From: Dysgonomonas sp. UBA7710
GTDB lineage: Bacteria > Bacteroidota > Bacteroidia > Bacteroidales > Dysgonomonadaceae
Length of the DNA: 64,000 nt
Direction of reading: 5' to 3'
Assembly: GCF_002482385.1 (NCBI RefSeq)
Contig: NZ_DLFW01000018.1
Coordinates: forward strand, 1 to 64,000
Shown here: positions 25,788 through 34,985 of the stretch, in pieces
How the letters are laid out: the number at the start of each line of letters is the position of its first letter
How positions within the stretch are numbered: position 1 is the stretch's first letter
The notes under the pieces: generated by a model
Told to the model about the DNA's origin: nothing
Database searches by the model: none
Seen by the model: the letters and a program-made list of their open reading frames with translations, nothing else
Program-made: the position numbers and the translations under genes

Positions 25788-27158
25788 ATGTTGAAAACCG
25801 CAAACATAGATGAATTAGAGAACAAAAAGATAAGTAAACTACTTTGGCAATACGCGCTCCCGGCTATCGTGGGAACAATGGTCAACGCGCTATACAATAT
25901 CATCGACCGTATATATATCGGCCATGGTCCCAATCTGGGAGACCATGCTATCGGAGGATTGGGAATCGTTCTGCCTATTATGAACCTGACTGCAGCCGTA
26001 GGTATGTTGGTCGGAGCCGGCTCGGCAAGCCGTATATCTATCTGTCTGGGTAGGGGCGATAAGGAAACCGCCGAGAAAATAATAGGCAACTCTTTCCTGA
26101 TGACCATCTTATTTACAGGGACACTTGTAACATTGTTATTTATGTTTCTTGACCCTATCCTGATGAGAATAGGTGCAACAGAAGAAACCTTCCCTTATGC
26201 AAAAGAATTCCTTTTGTATTATTTGCCGGGAAACATCTTCCTTACTATGTGCTTTAACTTCAACAGTATGATGCGTGCGTCAGGGTATCCGACCAGAGCA
26301 ATGTACACTATGTTGATCGGGGTAATAGCAAATATCATCATTGCGCCGATATTTATATTTGTACTGAAATGGGGGATTAAAGGAGCTGCTATCGCAACTA
26401 TCATTTCCATGTTCATAGGGTTATGCTTCGTTATGCATCACTTTATGAATCAGAATAGTATGCTCCGCTTACGCAAGAAAAATATCGGGCTGAATTCAAA
26501 AATAGTATGGGCGATCGCCAGCATTGGTTTATCCCCATTCTTTATACAGGTAGCGGCATCGGTTGTTGTGTTTATGCTCAATAACAAGCTGAAAGTATAT
26601 GGAGGTAATGTGGCTATAGAAGCATATGCTATTGCCAATACCCTGGTAATGATCATTATCATGATATTGGTAGGACTTACGCAAGGCATGCAGCCGATAG
26701 TGGGATATAATTATGGAGCCAGAAGGATAAACAGAGTGAAAGAAACACTCAATTATACAATTAAAGTAGGGGTATGTATAGGTATTGTAGGATGCGCAAT
26801 AGGACTGCTGTTACCTAATGTTATAGTACAGCCGTTCAATCCTTCTGCCCCGCTGGCGGCCGAAGCATCGAAAGCCTTACGCATTATAACAATAATGTTG
26901 CCTTTGGTCGGTTTCCAGATTGTGGTTACCAATTTCTTCCAGTGTATAGGGATGGCGGCGAAATCGATCTTTCTTAGTCTGACGCGCCAATTCCTTCTGC
27001 TTATCCCTGCTCTTATTATATTGCCGCATTTCTTCCAACTGAATGGTGTCTGGTTCTCATTGCCCGTTGCAGATAGTTTGTCAACATTGTTGACCGCGGC
27101 GATGTTTATATGGCAGATAAACAAATTTAAGAAAATGGAGACTTCAGAATTATTATGA
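25788..27158 (+). CDS. MATE-family multidrug/sodium antiporter
   Basis: The 456-residue polytopic protein has twelve predicted TM helices in two similar halves. It begins with ISKLLWQYALPAIVGTMVNALYNIIDRIYIG, the typical MATE opening. Later segments include GVIANIIIAPIFIFVLKWGIKGAAIATIIS and GLTQGMQPIVGYNYGARRINR at the start of the second-half loop. MATE exporters expel cationic drugs or metabolites in exchange for Na+ or H+. The substrate cannot be read here. The stop overlaps the tldD ATG (27155-27158), so both are translated from one message; why an exporter is coupled to TldD is unknown. Confidence 0.92.
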   Translation: MLKTANIDELENKKISKLLWQYALPAIVGTMVNALYNIIDRIYIGHGPNLGDHAIGGLGIVLPIMNLTAAVGMLVGAGSASRISICLGRGDKETAEKIIGNSFLMTILFTGTLVTLLFMFLDPILMRIGATEETFPYAKEFLLYYLPGNIFLTMCFNFNSMMRASGYPTRAMYTMLIGVIANIIIAPIFIFVLKWGIKGAAIATIISMFIGLCFVMHHFMNQNSMLRLRKKNIGLNSKIVWAIASIGLSPFFIQVAASVVVFMLNNKLKVYGGNVAIEAYAIANTLVMIIIMILVGLTQGMQPIVGYNYGARRINRVKETLNYTIKVGVCIGIVGCAIGLLLPNVIVQPFNPSAPLAAEASKALRIITIMLPLVGFQIVVTNFFQCIGMAAKSIFLSLTRQFLLLIPALIILPHFFQLNGVWFSLPVADSLSTLLTAAMFIWQINKFKKMETSELL

Positions 27159-28585
27159 TAGATAATATAAACAGACAGAATATACTACAACATTTCTCCG
27201 TCACTGAAAATGACTTACTGAAAGTGATCTCCGAAGCCCTGAGTAAAGGAGGGGATTATGCCGATATATATTTCGAGCATACATTCAGCAATAGTATCTC
27301 GCTCCGGGACGGAGAAGTTAACCGTGCCGCTTCGAATATCGATTACGGTGCGGGAGTAAGGGTGGTGTCGGGAGATCAGACCGGATATGCCTATGTGGAG
27401 AACACAGATATTAAAGATTTGCTGAAAGCGGCCCGCACAGCGGCAAGTATCGCGTCAGTGCCTGTCAGGACAAATAACGCGGTTGAAATAAGAGAACGCC
27501 ATTTTCATAACTACTATAAAATAGAAAAGCCCTGGCTCGATGTATCGGTAGCCGACAAAAAACTATTTGTACAGAAATTGAATGACAGGATATTCGAACT
27601 CGATACCCGTGTTATCAAAGCGTCAGTCAGCCTCAATGATGCTACATCATATATCCTTTTTTTCAACTCGGAAGGTATATTGACCTGGGATTACCGCCCG
27701 ATGTCGATCTTGTCGGGCTCCTGTACGATGGAGCAGGACGGTAAAATAGAAAACGGCTATTGTTCACGTGCTTACCGGAAAGGATTTGAGTTCCTGAACG
27801 AAGAATTAATTGAAACGATTGCCAGGGAAGCAGTAGCACAGACCTCCCTCATGTTCGAAGCCATAAAGCCTAAAGGTGGTGAAATGCCTGTGGTTATGGG
27901 AGCGGGAAGTTCGGGCATCCTGCTGCACGAAGCTATCGGACATACTTTCGAAGCTGACTTTAACAGGAAAAATGTATCCATATTTTCCGATCAGTTCGGG
28001 AAACGGATTTGCATGCCCGGTATCAACATTGTGGATGACGGCACGATAGAACATGCCCGTGGCGCAATCAATTTTGACGATGAAGGCGTAGAAAGCCAAA
28101 AGACATATATAGTAAAGGACGGCATTCTCGAAAGTTACCTGCACGACCGTATCAGCGCAAAGCATTATGGTGTGGAGCCAACAGGAAACGGACGGCGTCA
28201 ATCGTTCCGGTATGCGCCATTACCACGTATGCGGGTAACTTATATGGAAGAAGGGAATACGCCGGAAGCCGATATTATAGCATCCGTAAAACAAGGTGTG
28301 TATGTGGATAATTTCACAAACGGACAGGTACAGATCGGCGCCGGAGACTTTACTTTCTTTGTAAAGACAGGCTACCTGATAGAAAACGGAAAACTAACCC
28401 AACCAATAAAAGATATAAACATCATAGGTAATGGCCCGAAGGCTTTGGCCGACATCACCATGACAGGCAACAACCTGAAAATAGACGAAGGAGCATGGAC
28501 CTGCGGCAAAGACGGGCAGGGTGTTCCGGTCGGACAGGGTTTACCATCGGTATTGGTGAGTAAGCTGACTGTGGGAGGGGAATGA
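27155..28585 (+). CDS. tldD: TldD zinc metalloprotease subunit
   Basis: The 476-residue protein carries the TldD zinc motif in ILLHEAIGHTFEADF (HExxxH), followed by the DDEGVESQKTYIVKDGILESYLHDR region. The C-terminus has LTVGGE. TldD is the catalytic half of the TldD-TldE protease, active on unfolded peptides. The non-catalytic partner is encoded at 6366-7685. It overlaps the MATE exporter gene by 4 bases. The downstream hairpin at 28596-28640 closes the operon. Confidence 0.92.
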   Translation: MIDNINRQNILQHFSVTENDLLKVISEALSKGGDYADIYFEHTFSNSISLRDGEVNRAASNIDYGAGVRVVSGDQTGYAYVENTDIKDLLKAARTAASIASVPVRTNNAVEIRERHFHNYYKIEKPWLDVSVADKKLFVQKLNDRIFELDTRVIKASVSLNDATSYILFFNSEGILTWDYRPMSILSGSCTMEQDGKIENGYCSRAYRKGFEFLNEELIETIAREAVAQTSLMFEAIKPKGGEMPVVMGAGSSGILLHEAIGHTFEADFNRKNVSIFSDQFGKRICMPGINIVDDGTIEHARGAINFDDEGVESQKTYIVKDGILESYLHDRISAKHYGVEPTGNGRRQSFRYAPLPRMRVTYMEEGNTPEADIIASVKQGVYVDNFTNGQVQIGAGDFTFFVKTGYLIENGKLTQPIKDINIIGNGPKALADITMTGNNLKIDEGAWTCGKDGQGVPVGQGLPSVLVSKLTVGGE

Positions 28586-28595
28586 TTGTTATTTT

Positions 28596-28640
28596 AAGAT
28601 TTCAAAATTCAGGAGAATAATCTTGAAGTTTTGAAATCTT
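28596..28640. terminator. Bidirectional terminator between tldD and the outer-membrane gene
   Basis: AAGATTTCAAAA (28596-28607) and TTTTGAAATCTT (28629-28640) make a perfect 12-bp stem between two convergent genes. Confidence 0.8.
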
Positions 28641-28647
28641 GAAATCC

Positions 28648-30975
28648 CTATAATATTCCCTTATCCGTATCGGCATTATCCAGACTTTTCTTCCCTGCCT
28701 CATGCTTACGCCCGAAAGACATATTCCATGAAAAGCGCAGGTAAAGCATATGCCCGTTCTCTTTTATGTACGACCACGATTTTGTCGGCTTTACAGATGA
28801 AATATTTCGACTGCCGGCACTCCAGTAATCTTTGAACGGATATGACATCCCCAGCGATAATTTAGCCTCTTTGTGTTTATATCCGGCTTCTATATAGTTC
28901 CAGTCTTCCCCGTAGTAAATAGATTCTCCCCATAATTCCTTATAGCGGGAATTCAATCCTATAACAAAGCTGAGATTTTTATACAGTACATTTGAACGGA
29001 ATCCTCCATAAATAGAATTATAAGTATGGTTTATCCCGGTGTTTGCATTGAAGATATCCCGTTGCAGGCCAAACCAGCCGGTCAGAGTCCAGATGTCCTT
29101 TATTATTTTAGCGGTAATATCTCCCGACCAGTAGAAGTAATGCTGCCCTTTATGATTGTCTGAATACGACACGATCTTATCCCCCTCTATGCTGTATGTA
29201 TTGACAATAACTTTATCGAAATACATATATCCGAGTGTAGTGCTGATGTCAAAGATTCCTTTGTTTACATTGAATATCAACTTGTTGTTATATGTATTGG
29301 TAAGTTTCAAATCCGGATTGCCCCTGCTGAGCTGATAAGCATCCACCTGTTGCTCCACACTGCTAAGCTGGCCTAACGACGGGGTTCTGTTGCTCACTAC
29401 AAATGAATACTTTACCGACAGATTGTCATTGAACGGATAATTTAACTGCACGGAAGGGCGGATTGTATAAAATGCCGCATCATTCTCTCCCTCCTTAAAC
29501 CAGATGCGCGAGCCGCCGAGCCCTAAAGTATAACCCAATTTTTTTGCTATCTTACCTTGTATCTGTACAAAAGCATACGAATCGGAGTTTTTCATTTCCG
29601 TTTTTGTATCCGTATTCCCTCTGTATGTATTATCAGCGAACCCCTGCGTATGTTTCGCCCCGGCGCTAAAGATCAGGTTTTCGAACTGTTTTTCATAAAC
29701 AGCTTCACCGATAACAGAATATTTATTACCGTCTACCTTGTTGTAAATCTCTGTCTGCGGTACGGATTCCTCCGATTCCAAATAATTGCTTTCACTGTCC
29801 GAATTGATATATGTACCCACTATATTAACAGCCAGCGATTGCTTACCTTTCAATTCCTGCTTATAGTATATATCCAGAACCGGAGTGTACTCGAAGCCAT
29901 TTCGCCTCGCGCTGGAATAAGTAGGGGTAACCCTGTCGGAGTAGAAATTGTTGAAGTCTGTTGTATTATCGTAATTATAAAGCTGATTCTTAAAGGCCAC
30001 ATTAAACACATATTTATCTACGGATGTCAGGTTATATGTCAGGTTGAAGCGATGATACTGGTATTCCATCGGAGCTTCGATTCCCCTTTGTTCCCGGGAA
30101 ACCGGATTTGTCGGGAAATTCAGTAATTCGCTTTGCTCTGTCCATCGTTTGTCGTAAGACCTGTAATTTATATAATAATTAAGCCCGAACTCCGATGCTT
30201 TATTATTCATCTTGAACGTAATATTATCGTCACCGAATCCTACATAAGGAGAATTGCGCCCGTCTACGGATACATATCCGCCATAATTCTTCTGCCTGTC
30301 CACAATCAGGTTTACGACCGCGCCTACATTTTCGTTACCGAAACGCACACCGGGGTCTTCAAAATATTCCACACGCAGAATGTCTTTCGAGCGGAGAGCA
30401 GCAACTTCCTGTACGGTAGCACGTACACCGTTGATCCGTAACTGTACTTCTTCATTACCTACTTTTATTGTCTGATTTACAGGGTCGATATTCAAGCGGG
30501 CAAGTGACATATTACTTAGCAGGTCGAAGGCATTGACAGAACTTTTTATCTGCATCGAATCGGGAAGGATTATCTGCCTGTCCACTTTATTTATTATTCT
30601 GTTAGCTGTCACTGTCACTTCGCCCAGTGCTTTCGATTCTTCAATCAGTTCGATATCACCTAAATCGAGGTGAGACGACAGGTTGCTTATCTTTATAAAT
30701 GCAGTTCTGTACCCCAGGAAGGATGCTTTCAGAAGATAATCCTGTTTCTGGAATTGTCCGGCCATTGCAAATAATCCCAATGTATCCGTCTGGCAGCCGG
30801 TAATATATGTGGAGTCGGTCTTTAGCAATACCATCGTTACGAACTCGACAGGCTTCTTTGTATTTACGTTTATTATACGTCCTTTCACATCAATTGCCTG
30901 CAAAGAAATACTAAAGAGGGAAATAAATAATAAAATGATCGCGCTTCTCATCATTAAGCTTAATTTATGTAACAT
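28648..30975 (-). CDS. Outer-membrane beta-barrel protein with carboxypeptidase-like and plug domains
   Basis: The 775-residue protein has a signal peptide (MLHKLSLMMRSAIILLFISLFSISLQA). Next comes a CarboxypepD_reg-like domain (DVKGRIINVNTKKPVEFVTMVLLKTD, about 28-115). A plug-like part follows (LGEVTVTANRIINKVDRQIILPDS...ALRSKDILRVEYFEDPGVRF), then a long barrel of alternating aromatic strands. It resembles the TonB-dependent-receptor-related 'outer membrane beta-barrel family' proteins of Bacteroidetes that have no SusD partner. No SusD, anti-sigma or sigma gene is adjacent, so it is not a classical PUL receptor. The ligand is unknown. Upstream DNA to 31462 is filled by repeat copy B. Confidence 0.85.
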   Translation of the reverse strand: MLHKLSLMMRSAIILLFISLFSISLQAIDVKGRIINVNTKKPVEFVTMVLLKTDSTYITGCQTDTLGLFAMAGQFQKQDYLLKASFLGYRTAFIKISNLSSHLDLGDIELIEESKALGEVTVTANRIINKVDRQIILPDSMQIKSSVNAFDLLSNMSLARLNIDPVNQTIKVGNEEVQLRINGVRATVQEVAALRSKDILRVEYFEDPGVRFGNENVGAVVNLIVDRQKNYGGYVSVDGRNSPYVGFGDDNITFKMNNKASEFGLNYYINYRSYDKRWTEQSELLNFPTNPVSREQRGIEAPMEYQYHRFNLTYNLTSVDKYVFNVAFKNQLYNYDNTTDFNNFYSDRVTPTYSSARRNGFEYTPVLDIYYKQELKGKQSLAVNIVGTYINSDSESNYLESEESVPQTEIYNKVDGNKYSVIGEAVYEKQFENLIFSAGAKHTQGFADNTYRGNTDTKTEMKNSDSYAFVQIQGKIAKKLGYTLGLGGSRIWFKEGENDAAFYTIRPSVQLNYPFNDNLSVKYSFVVSNRTPSLGQLSSVEQQVDAYQLSRGNPDLKLTNTYNNKLIFNVNKGIFDISTTLGYMYFDKVIVNTYSIEGDKIVSYSDNHKGQHYFYWSGDITAKIIKDIWTLTGWFGLQRDIFNANTGINHTYNSIYGGFRSNVLYKNLSFVIGLNSRYKELWGESIYYGEDWNYIEAGYKHKEAKLSLGMSYPFKDYWSAGSRNISSVKPTKSWSYIKENGHMLYLRFSWNMSFGRKHEAGKKSLDNADTDKGIL

Positions 30976-31101
30976 CCATTTTACTATTATGACGGAAGAA
31001 AAAACGGGGTGTTACAATTAATTTTAAAAAGCAGGACTGATTTACATATAAACTTTCGAATAATTTATCTATGTAATAAGAGCTAAGAGCTTTTAGCTGA
31101 T

Positions 31102-31425
31102 AGTTCTTTGAAGTATTGGATTTAGGATTTAAAAATTTAATGTTTAAGGATTCAATAATTGAAATGCGTAAAAGCTGTAACCTTTGTTACTTTTTTTGGA
31201 ATAGTTACAAGTAGACAAGACACGAGATACCAGTTGTTAACTATTCACTGAAAAAAGTGTTACCTTTGTTACTTTTTTGAAAATAGTTACAAGTAAACGG
31301 GATACGAGATACAAGTTGTTTACTGATGACTGTTAACTGCTAACTGATTTTATTGTTACCTTTGTTACCTTTTCAAAATAGTAAGTATTGAGTAATAAGT
31401 ATAAAGGAGTTCTAATTGTTAACTG
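31102..31425. repeat. 324-bp intergenic repeat, copy B (inverted)
   Basis: The reverse complement aligns with 7777-8100 over its full length without gaps; I count about seven mismatches by eye. The two copies are inverted relative to each other and enclose about 23 kb. The unit fills the gap between the outer-membrane gene and the hemolysin III gene. AGTTAACTG-like words and a TTTACTG...TTAACTG run continue to about 31455, so the family's variable module extends past the aligned part. Confidence 0.8.
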
Positions 31426-31462
31426 CTAACTGTTTACTGTTAACTGAAAAAAGTGTTACTTT

Positions 31463-32140
31463 TTACAAAAGGAAATAAATTGCAATCATATGACAGATGC
31501 TTCCACCCAGTACAAAAAAGTGGAAAACAGTATGCATATACTTCTTCTTTGTCCAGGAATAGAACAGAGCTCCCACGATGTAGGAAACCCCTCCTGCTAT
31601 AAGCAGATAAAGGGATTCAATGCGTCCGTCGGCAGATAAGGCATCCGCCAGAGGTTTGAAGGCTACGAGTATGGCGCAACCCATTAGAACAAAGCAGATC
31701 GTTTCGAGATTACTATGATCTTTTAGTTTGGCGAAGCTAAGTATCAGGCCTGCTATGGCAGCCAGCCAGATGAAAATGAAAAGCGACCAGCCCCATGCAC
31801 CTTCGTTACGCAGTACCAGTAGTGTAAATGGAACATATGTACCTGCTATATGCAGGTAGATGGCAGCATGGTCGCATTTACGGAGTATATTTTTCCTCCG
31901 GTCGTGCTTACAGCCATGATACCATGTAGATGTGATATATGATGCCATCATACCGAAAAGGTAAGTGATAACACAGCCGATAGCCCATCCGCTACCGTTT
32001 TCGATAGCAGTAGCAAGGAGGATATATCCACCGGCGATACCGAGCAGAATACCTATTGCATGGGACATGCTGTTAGCAATTTCTTCCTCTTTTGTATAGA
32101 ATTTACTTTTACCCACTTTGTCTTGGATTAAGGAATACAA
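31463..32140 (-). CDS. Hemolysin III / PAQR-family membrane protein
   Basis: The 225-residue protein has seven TM helices. It shows the PAQR metal-site pattern: EIANSMSHAIG near 22-32, MASYITSTWYHGCKHDRRKNILRKCDHAAIYLHIAGTYVPF near 67-107, and late His residues in MHTVFHFFVLGGSICHM. Bacterial members (YqfA/hlyIII) have been linked to hemolysis and membrane fluidity control; the true bacterial function is unsettled. Related eukaryotic PAQRs are ceramidases, which is of interest in a sphingolipid-making lineage, but that is speculation. It is a single gene. Confidence 0.88.
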   Translation of the reverse strand: MYSLIQDKVGKSKFYTKEEEIANSMSHAIGILLGIAGGYILLATAIENGSGWAIGCVITYLFGMMASYITSTWYHGCKHDRRKNILRKCDHAAIYLHIAGTYVPFTLLVLRNEGAWGWSLFIFIWLAAIAGLILSFAKLKDHSNLETICFVLMGCAILVAFKPLADALSADGRIESLYLLIAGGVSYIVGALFYSWTKKKYMHTVFHFFVLGGSICHMIAIYFLL

Positions 32141-32329
32141 AAGTACGGATTAAGTTTTTAAGAATGGCGAAAAAGAGAAATACATCTGCTTGCGGCCTGT
32201 TTTAATAATATTATACTAAAAACGGATAAGTCCTTATAAAAATGAAAAAGAGCAAACAAAAGCCTGTTATATCTGTTCTATGAGTGATGCAAAATATTTA
32301 TATATGTATTTTAAGTGCGTGGAATATTG

Positions 32330-32337
32330 TATCTTTG
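32330..32337 (+). promoter_or_regulatory. Bacteroidetes -7 box for sufB
   Basis: TATCTTTG matches TAnnTTTG, 58 nt before the sufB ATG. The leader contains a short AGCC(C)GA/TCGGCT stem at about 32355-32379. Confidence 0.55.
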
Positions 32338-32395
32338 CAAACTGAAAGAGCTAACAGCCCGATAGCAGGGTTGTCGGCTAAATAATTAATTACTC

Positions 32396-33853
32396 ATGCA
32401 AGAAACTCAAGATAAAATTTTAGAAGATGTTACCTCCGGTGATTATAAGTACGGATTTGTAACAGACATAGAAACAGAGGTTATTCCGGTAGGACTCAAC
32501 GAAGATGTTGTACGCCTGATTTCGGCAAAGAAGAATGAGCCCGAATGGCTGCTCGAATTTAGGCTTAAAGCATACCGTCACTGGCTGACAATGGACATGC
32601 CTGATTGGGCACACCTGAATATTCCTCCGATAGATTACCAGAGCATCAGCTACTTTGCCGCACCGAAGAAGAAAGACGGTCCGAAGAGCCTCGATGAGGT
32701 AGATCCCGAACTGTTGAAAACATTTGATAAACTGGGCGTGCCTCTTCACGAGCGTGAAATACTGGCAGGTGTAACAGGTATGGCTGTAGACGCGGTAGTG
32801 GATAGTGTTTCGGTGAAAACGACATTTAAAGAAGTGCTGGCCGAAAAGGGGATTATATTCTGCTCGTTCAGTGAAGCAGTACAGGAGCATCCCGAACTGG
32901 TGAAAAAATACCTCGGATCGGTAGTGCCATATCGTGATAATTTCTTTGCGACGCTCAATTCGGCTGTATTCAGCGACGGGTCGTTCGTATATATTCCTAA
33001 AGGTGTTCGTTGCCCGATGGAGTTGTCGACATATTTCCGTATCAATGCTGCTAATACAGGGCAGTTTGAACGCACACTGATCGTTGCTGACGATAATTCG
33101 TATGTGAGTTACCTCGAGGGCTGTACGGCACCTATGCGTGACGAAAATCAGTTGCATGCGGCTATTGTAGAGATTATAGCCCTCGACCATGCCGAAGTGA
33201 AATACTCGACTGTGCAGAACTGGTATCCGGGCGATAAGGAAGGTAAAGGCGGTATTTACAACTTCGTGACTAAACGGGGTGTCTGTAAAGGCCGTGGTTC
33301 TAAGATATCGTGGACGCAAGTGGAAACCGGTTCAGCCGTAACGTGGAAATATCCTTCATGTATCCTTGCCGGGGATGATTCTATCGGCGAGTTCTATTCG
33401 GTAGCCGTAACGAACAATTTTCAGCAGGCCGATACAGGAACGAAAATGATTCATATAGGTAAGAATACCCGCAGCCGTATCGTATCGAAAGGTATTTCGG
33501 CCGGACAAAGCCAAAACTCGTATCGTGGACTGGTAAAGGTATCTCCGAAAGCGGAGGGTGCACGTAATCACTCACAATGTGACAGCTTATTGCTGGGAGA
33601 TAAATGCGGTGCGCATACTTTCCCATACTCGGATATTGCCAATCCCAGTGCAATCATCGAGCATGAGGCTACAACGTCGAAGATCAGTGAAGACCAGATA
33701 TTATACTGTAATCAGCGTGGTATAGGCACGGAAGAAGCCGTCGGCCTGATTGTAAACGGATATGCAAAAGAAGTGATGCAAAATCTGCCTATGGAGTTTG
33801 CGGTAGAAGCCCAGAAGCTATTACAGATAAGTCTGGAAGGTAGTGTGGGATAA
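32396..33853 (+). CDS. sufB: Fe-S cluster assembly scaffold protein SufB
   Basis: SufB is the scaffold on which the SUF system builds Fe-S clusters with SufC and SufD. The 485-residue protein has the family core: YIPKGVRCPMELSTYFRIN, YLEGCTAPMRDENQLHAA, and YSTVQNWYPGDKEGKGGIYNFVTKRG. The late segment includes CDSLLLGDKCGAHTFPY and EATTSKISEDQILYCNQRG, with its Cys and acidic cluster ligands. The last residues are a normal C-terminus. Unusually for this lineage, no sufC or sufD follows: a strong terminator stands 30 nt downstream and kdsB comes next. Confidence 0.96.
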   Translation: MQETQDKILEDVTSGDYKYGFVTDIETEVIPVGLNEDVVRLISAKKNEPEWLLEFRLKAYRHWLTMDMPDWAHLNIPPIDYQSISYFAAPKKKDGPKSLDEVDPELLKTFDKLGVPLHEREILAGVTGMAVDAVVDSVSVKTTFKEVLAEKGIIFCSFSEAVQEHPELVKKYLGSVVPYRDNFFATLNSAVFSDGSFVYIPKGVRCPMELSTYFRINAANTGQFERTLIVADDNSYVSYLEGCTAPMRDENQLHAAIVEIIALDHAEVKYSTVQNWYPGDKEGKGGIYNFVTKRGVCKGRGSKISWTQVETGSAVTWKYPSCILAGDDSIGEFYSVAVTNNFQQADTGTKMIHIGKNTRSRIVSKGISAGQSQNSYRGLVKVSPKAEGARNHSQCDSLLLGDKCGAHTFPYSDIANPSAIIEHEATTSKISEDQILYCNQRGIGTEEAVGLIVNGYAKEVMQNLPMEFAVEAQKLLQISLEGSVG

Positions 33854-33882
33854 ATGGATATTATTCTTCAGTATTTAAATAT

Positions 33883-33912
33883 AAAAGACAGTTGATAAGG
33901 CTGTCTTTTTTT
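33883..33912 (+). terminator. Intrinsic terminator after sufB
   Basis: AAAAGACAG (33883-33891) pairs with CTGTCTTTT (33901-33909) and runs into a T tract to 33912. It separates sufB from kdsB. Confidence 0.85.
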
Positions 33913-34044
33913 GTGGAGAATATTCTATGAAATGTATTTTCAGAGATAACTTTATCTATACATACGGAATACTGCTATTTTATCAAGAGGCAGTAAATAA
34001 TATTTTACAGATTCTTGTTGTTAATTAATAACAAGTTTATTTCT

Positions 34045-34052
34045 TAAATTTG
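34045..34052 (+). promoter_or_regulatory. Bacteroidetes -7 box for kdsB
   Basis: TAAATTTG matches TAnnTTTG, 25 nt before the kdsB ATG. A TTGTTG at 34015-34020 is slightly farther upstream than the usual -33 site. Confidence 0.5.
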
Positions 34053-34077
34053 TACATTATTATATGATAAATTCAAT

Positions 34078-34830
34078 ATGAAATTTATAGCTATTATTCC
34101 CGCGCGCTACGCTTCTACCCGCTTCCCGGGAAAACCTCTTGCCGATATGGGCGGGAAACCGATGATACAACGTGTCTATGAGCAAGTAAAGAAGGCTGTT
34201 GACGATGTATGGGTGGCAACGGACGATACCCGTATTTTCGAAACGGTGGAATCTTTTGGAGGTAAGGCCGTAATGACATCCCCGGACCACAAAAGCGGTA
34301 CGGATCGTATACAGGAAGCCTATACTAAGATCGGAGGAGGATTCGATGTGGTAATTAATGTACAAGGTGATGAACCGTTTATTCAGCCCGGACAGATTGA
34401 AGCGCTTAAAAACTGCTTCGATAGTAAAGAGGTTGAACTGGCAACTTTGGTAAAACCATTTAAAAAGGAAGATGGTTTTGATGTGCTGTTTAATCCTAAT
34501 TCGCCTAAAGTAGTTATAAATAAAATGAATGAAGCAATTTATTTCAGCCGCTCCATCGTTCCTTATATCCGGGATGTACATCATACCGAATGGCTCGATA
34601 AACATACTTTTTATAAGCACATTGGTATGTATGCTTACCGTTCCGATATTCTGAATGAAATAACCAAATTGCCTCAATCTTCATTAGAGAAGGCGGAATC
34701 GTTGGAACAGCTCCGCTGGATAGAAAACGGATACCGCATTCGAGTAGGATATACAGATGTGGAGACCATTGGCATAGATACGCCGGAAGATATGGAGAAA
34801 GCGCTGGTATTTCTTCATAACAGAGAATAA
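34078..34830 (+). CDS. kdsB: 3-Deoxy-manno-octulosonate cytidylyltransferase KdsB
   Basis: KdsB makes CMP-Kdo, the activated sugar for the inner core of lipopolysaccharide. The 250-residue protein begins MKFIAIIPARYASTRFPGKP, the nucleotide-binding signature. It continues with VWVATDDTRIFE, DHKSGTDRIQEA, VVINVQGDEPFI and a late ETIGIDTPEDME segment. Its length is standard. It is monocistronic by layout: the sufB terminator lies upstream and the tetR promoter follows. Its presence supports a Gram-negative, LPS-bearing host. Confidence 0.96.
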   Translation: MKFIAIIPARYASTRFPGKPLADMGGKPMIQRVYEQVKKAVDDVWVATDDTRIFETVESFGGKAVMTSPDHKSGTDRIQEAYTKIGGGFDVVINVQGDEPFIQPGQIEALKNCFDSKEVELATLVKPFKKEDGFDVLFNPNSPKVVINKMNEAIYFSRSIVPYIRDVHHTEWLDKHTFYKHIGMYAYRSDILNEITKLPQSSLEKAESLEQLRWIENGYRIRVGYTDVETIGIDTPEDMEKALVFLHNRE

Positions 34831-34923
34831 GCTATCTTTCAATTTGTAAGAGTCTGCTTAAATTTTACAAAAATATTTTCTTACACATCTATAAGACATT
34901 GGATTAAAATACTATTGAATACT

Positions 34924-34980
34924 TAAACACTTGTTTAGTTCGATAATCTTTTTTATTTTTGTAACTAAACAATCGTTTAG
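34924..34980. promoter_or_regulatory. Two operator palindromes upstream of the TetR gene
   Basis: TAAAC-ACTT-GTTTA (34924-34937) and CTAAAC-AATC-GTTTAG (34965-34980) share the same TAAAC-N4-GTTTA pattern. They lie on either side of the -7 box, one over the -33 region and one next to the likely transcription start. This is the expected layout for autorepression by the TetR protein that starts at 34986. Confidence 0.7.
34954..34961 (+). promoter_or_regulatory. Bacteroidetes -7 box for the tetR-activase operon
   Basis: TATTTTTG fits TAnnTTTG, with a TTG at 34931-34933 at about the right distance for the -33 element. It lies between the two palindromic operators. Confidence 0.65.
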
Positions 34981-34985
34981 AACAC

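Noticed and set aside
32420..33319. 299-codon open frame on the minus strand
   Set aside because: It is the antisense shadow of sufB, whose motifs are complete.
34060..34677. 205-codon open frame on the minus strand
   Set aside because: Antisense to kdsB, which has full family motifs and its own promoter.
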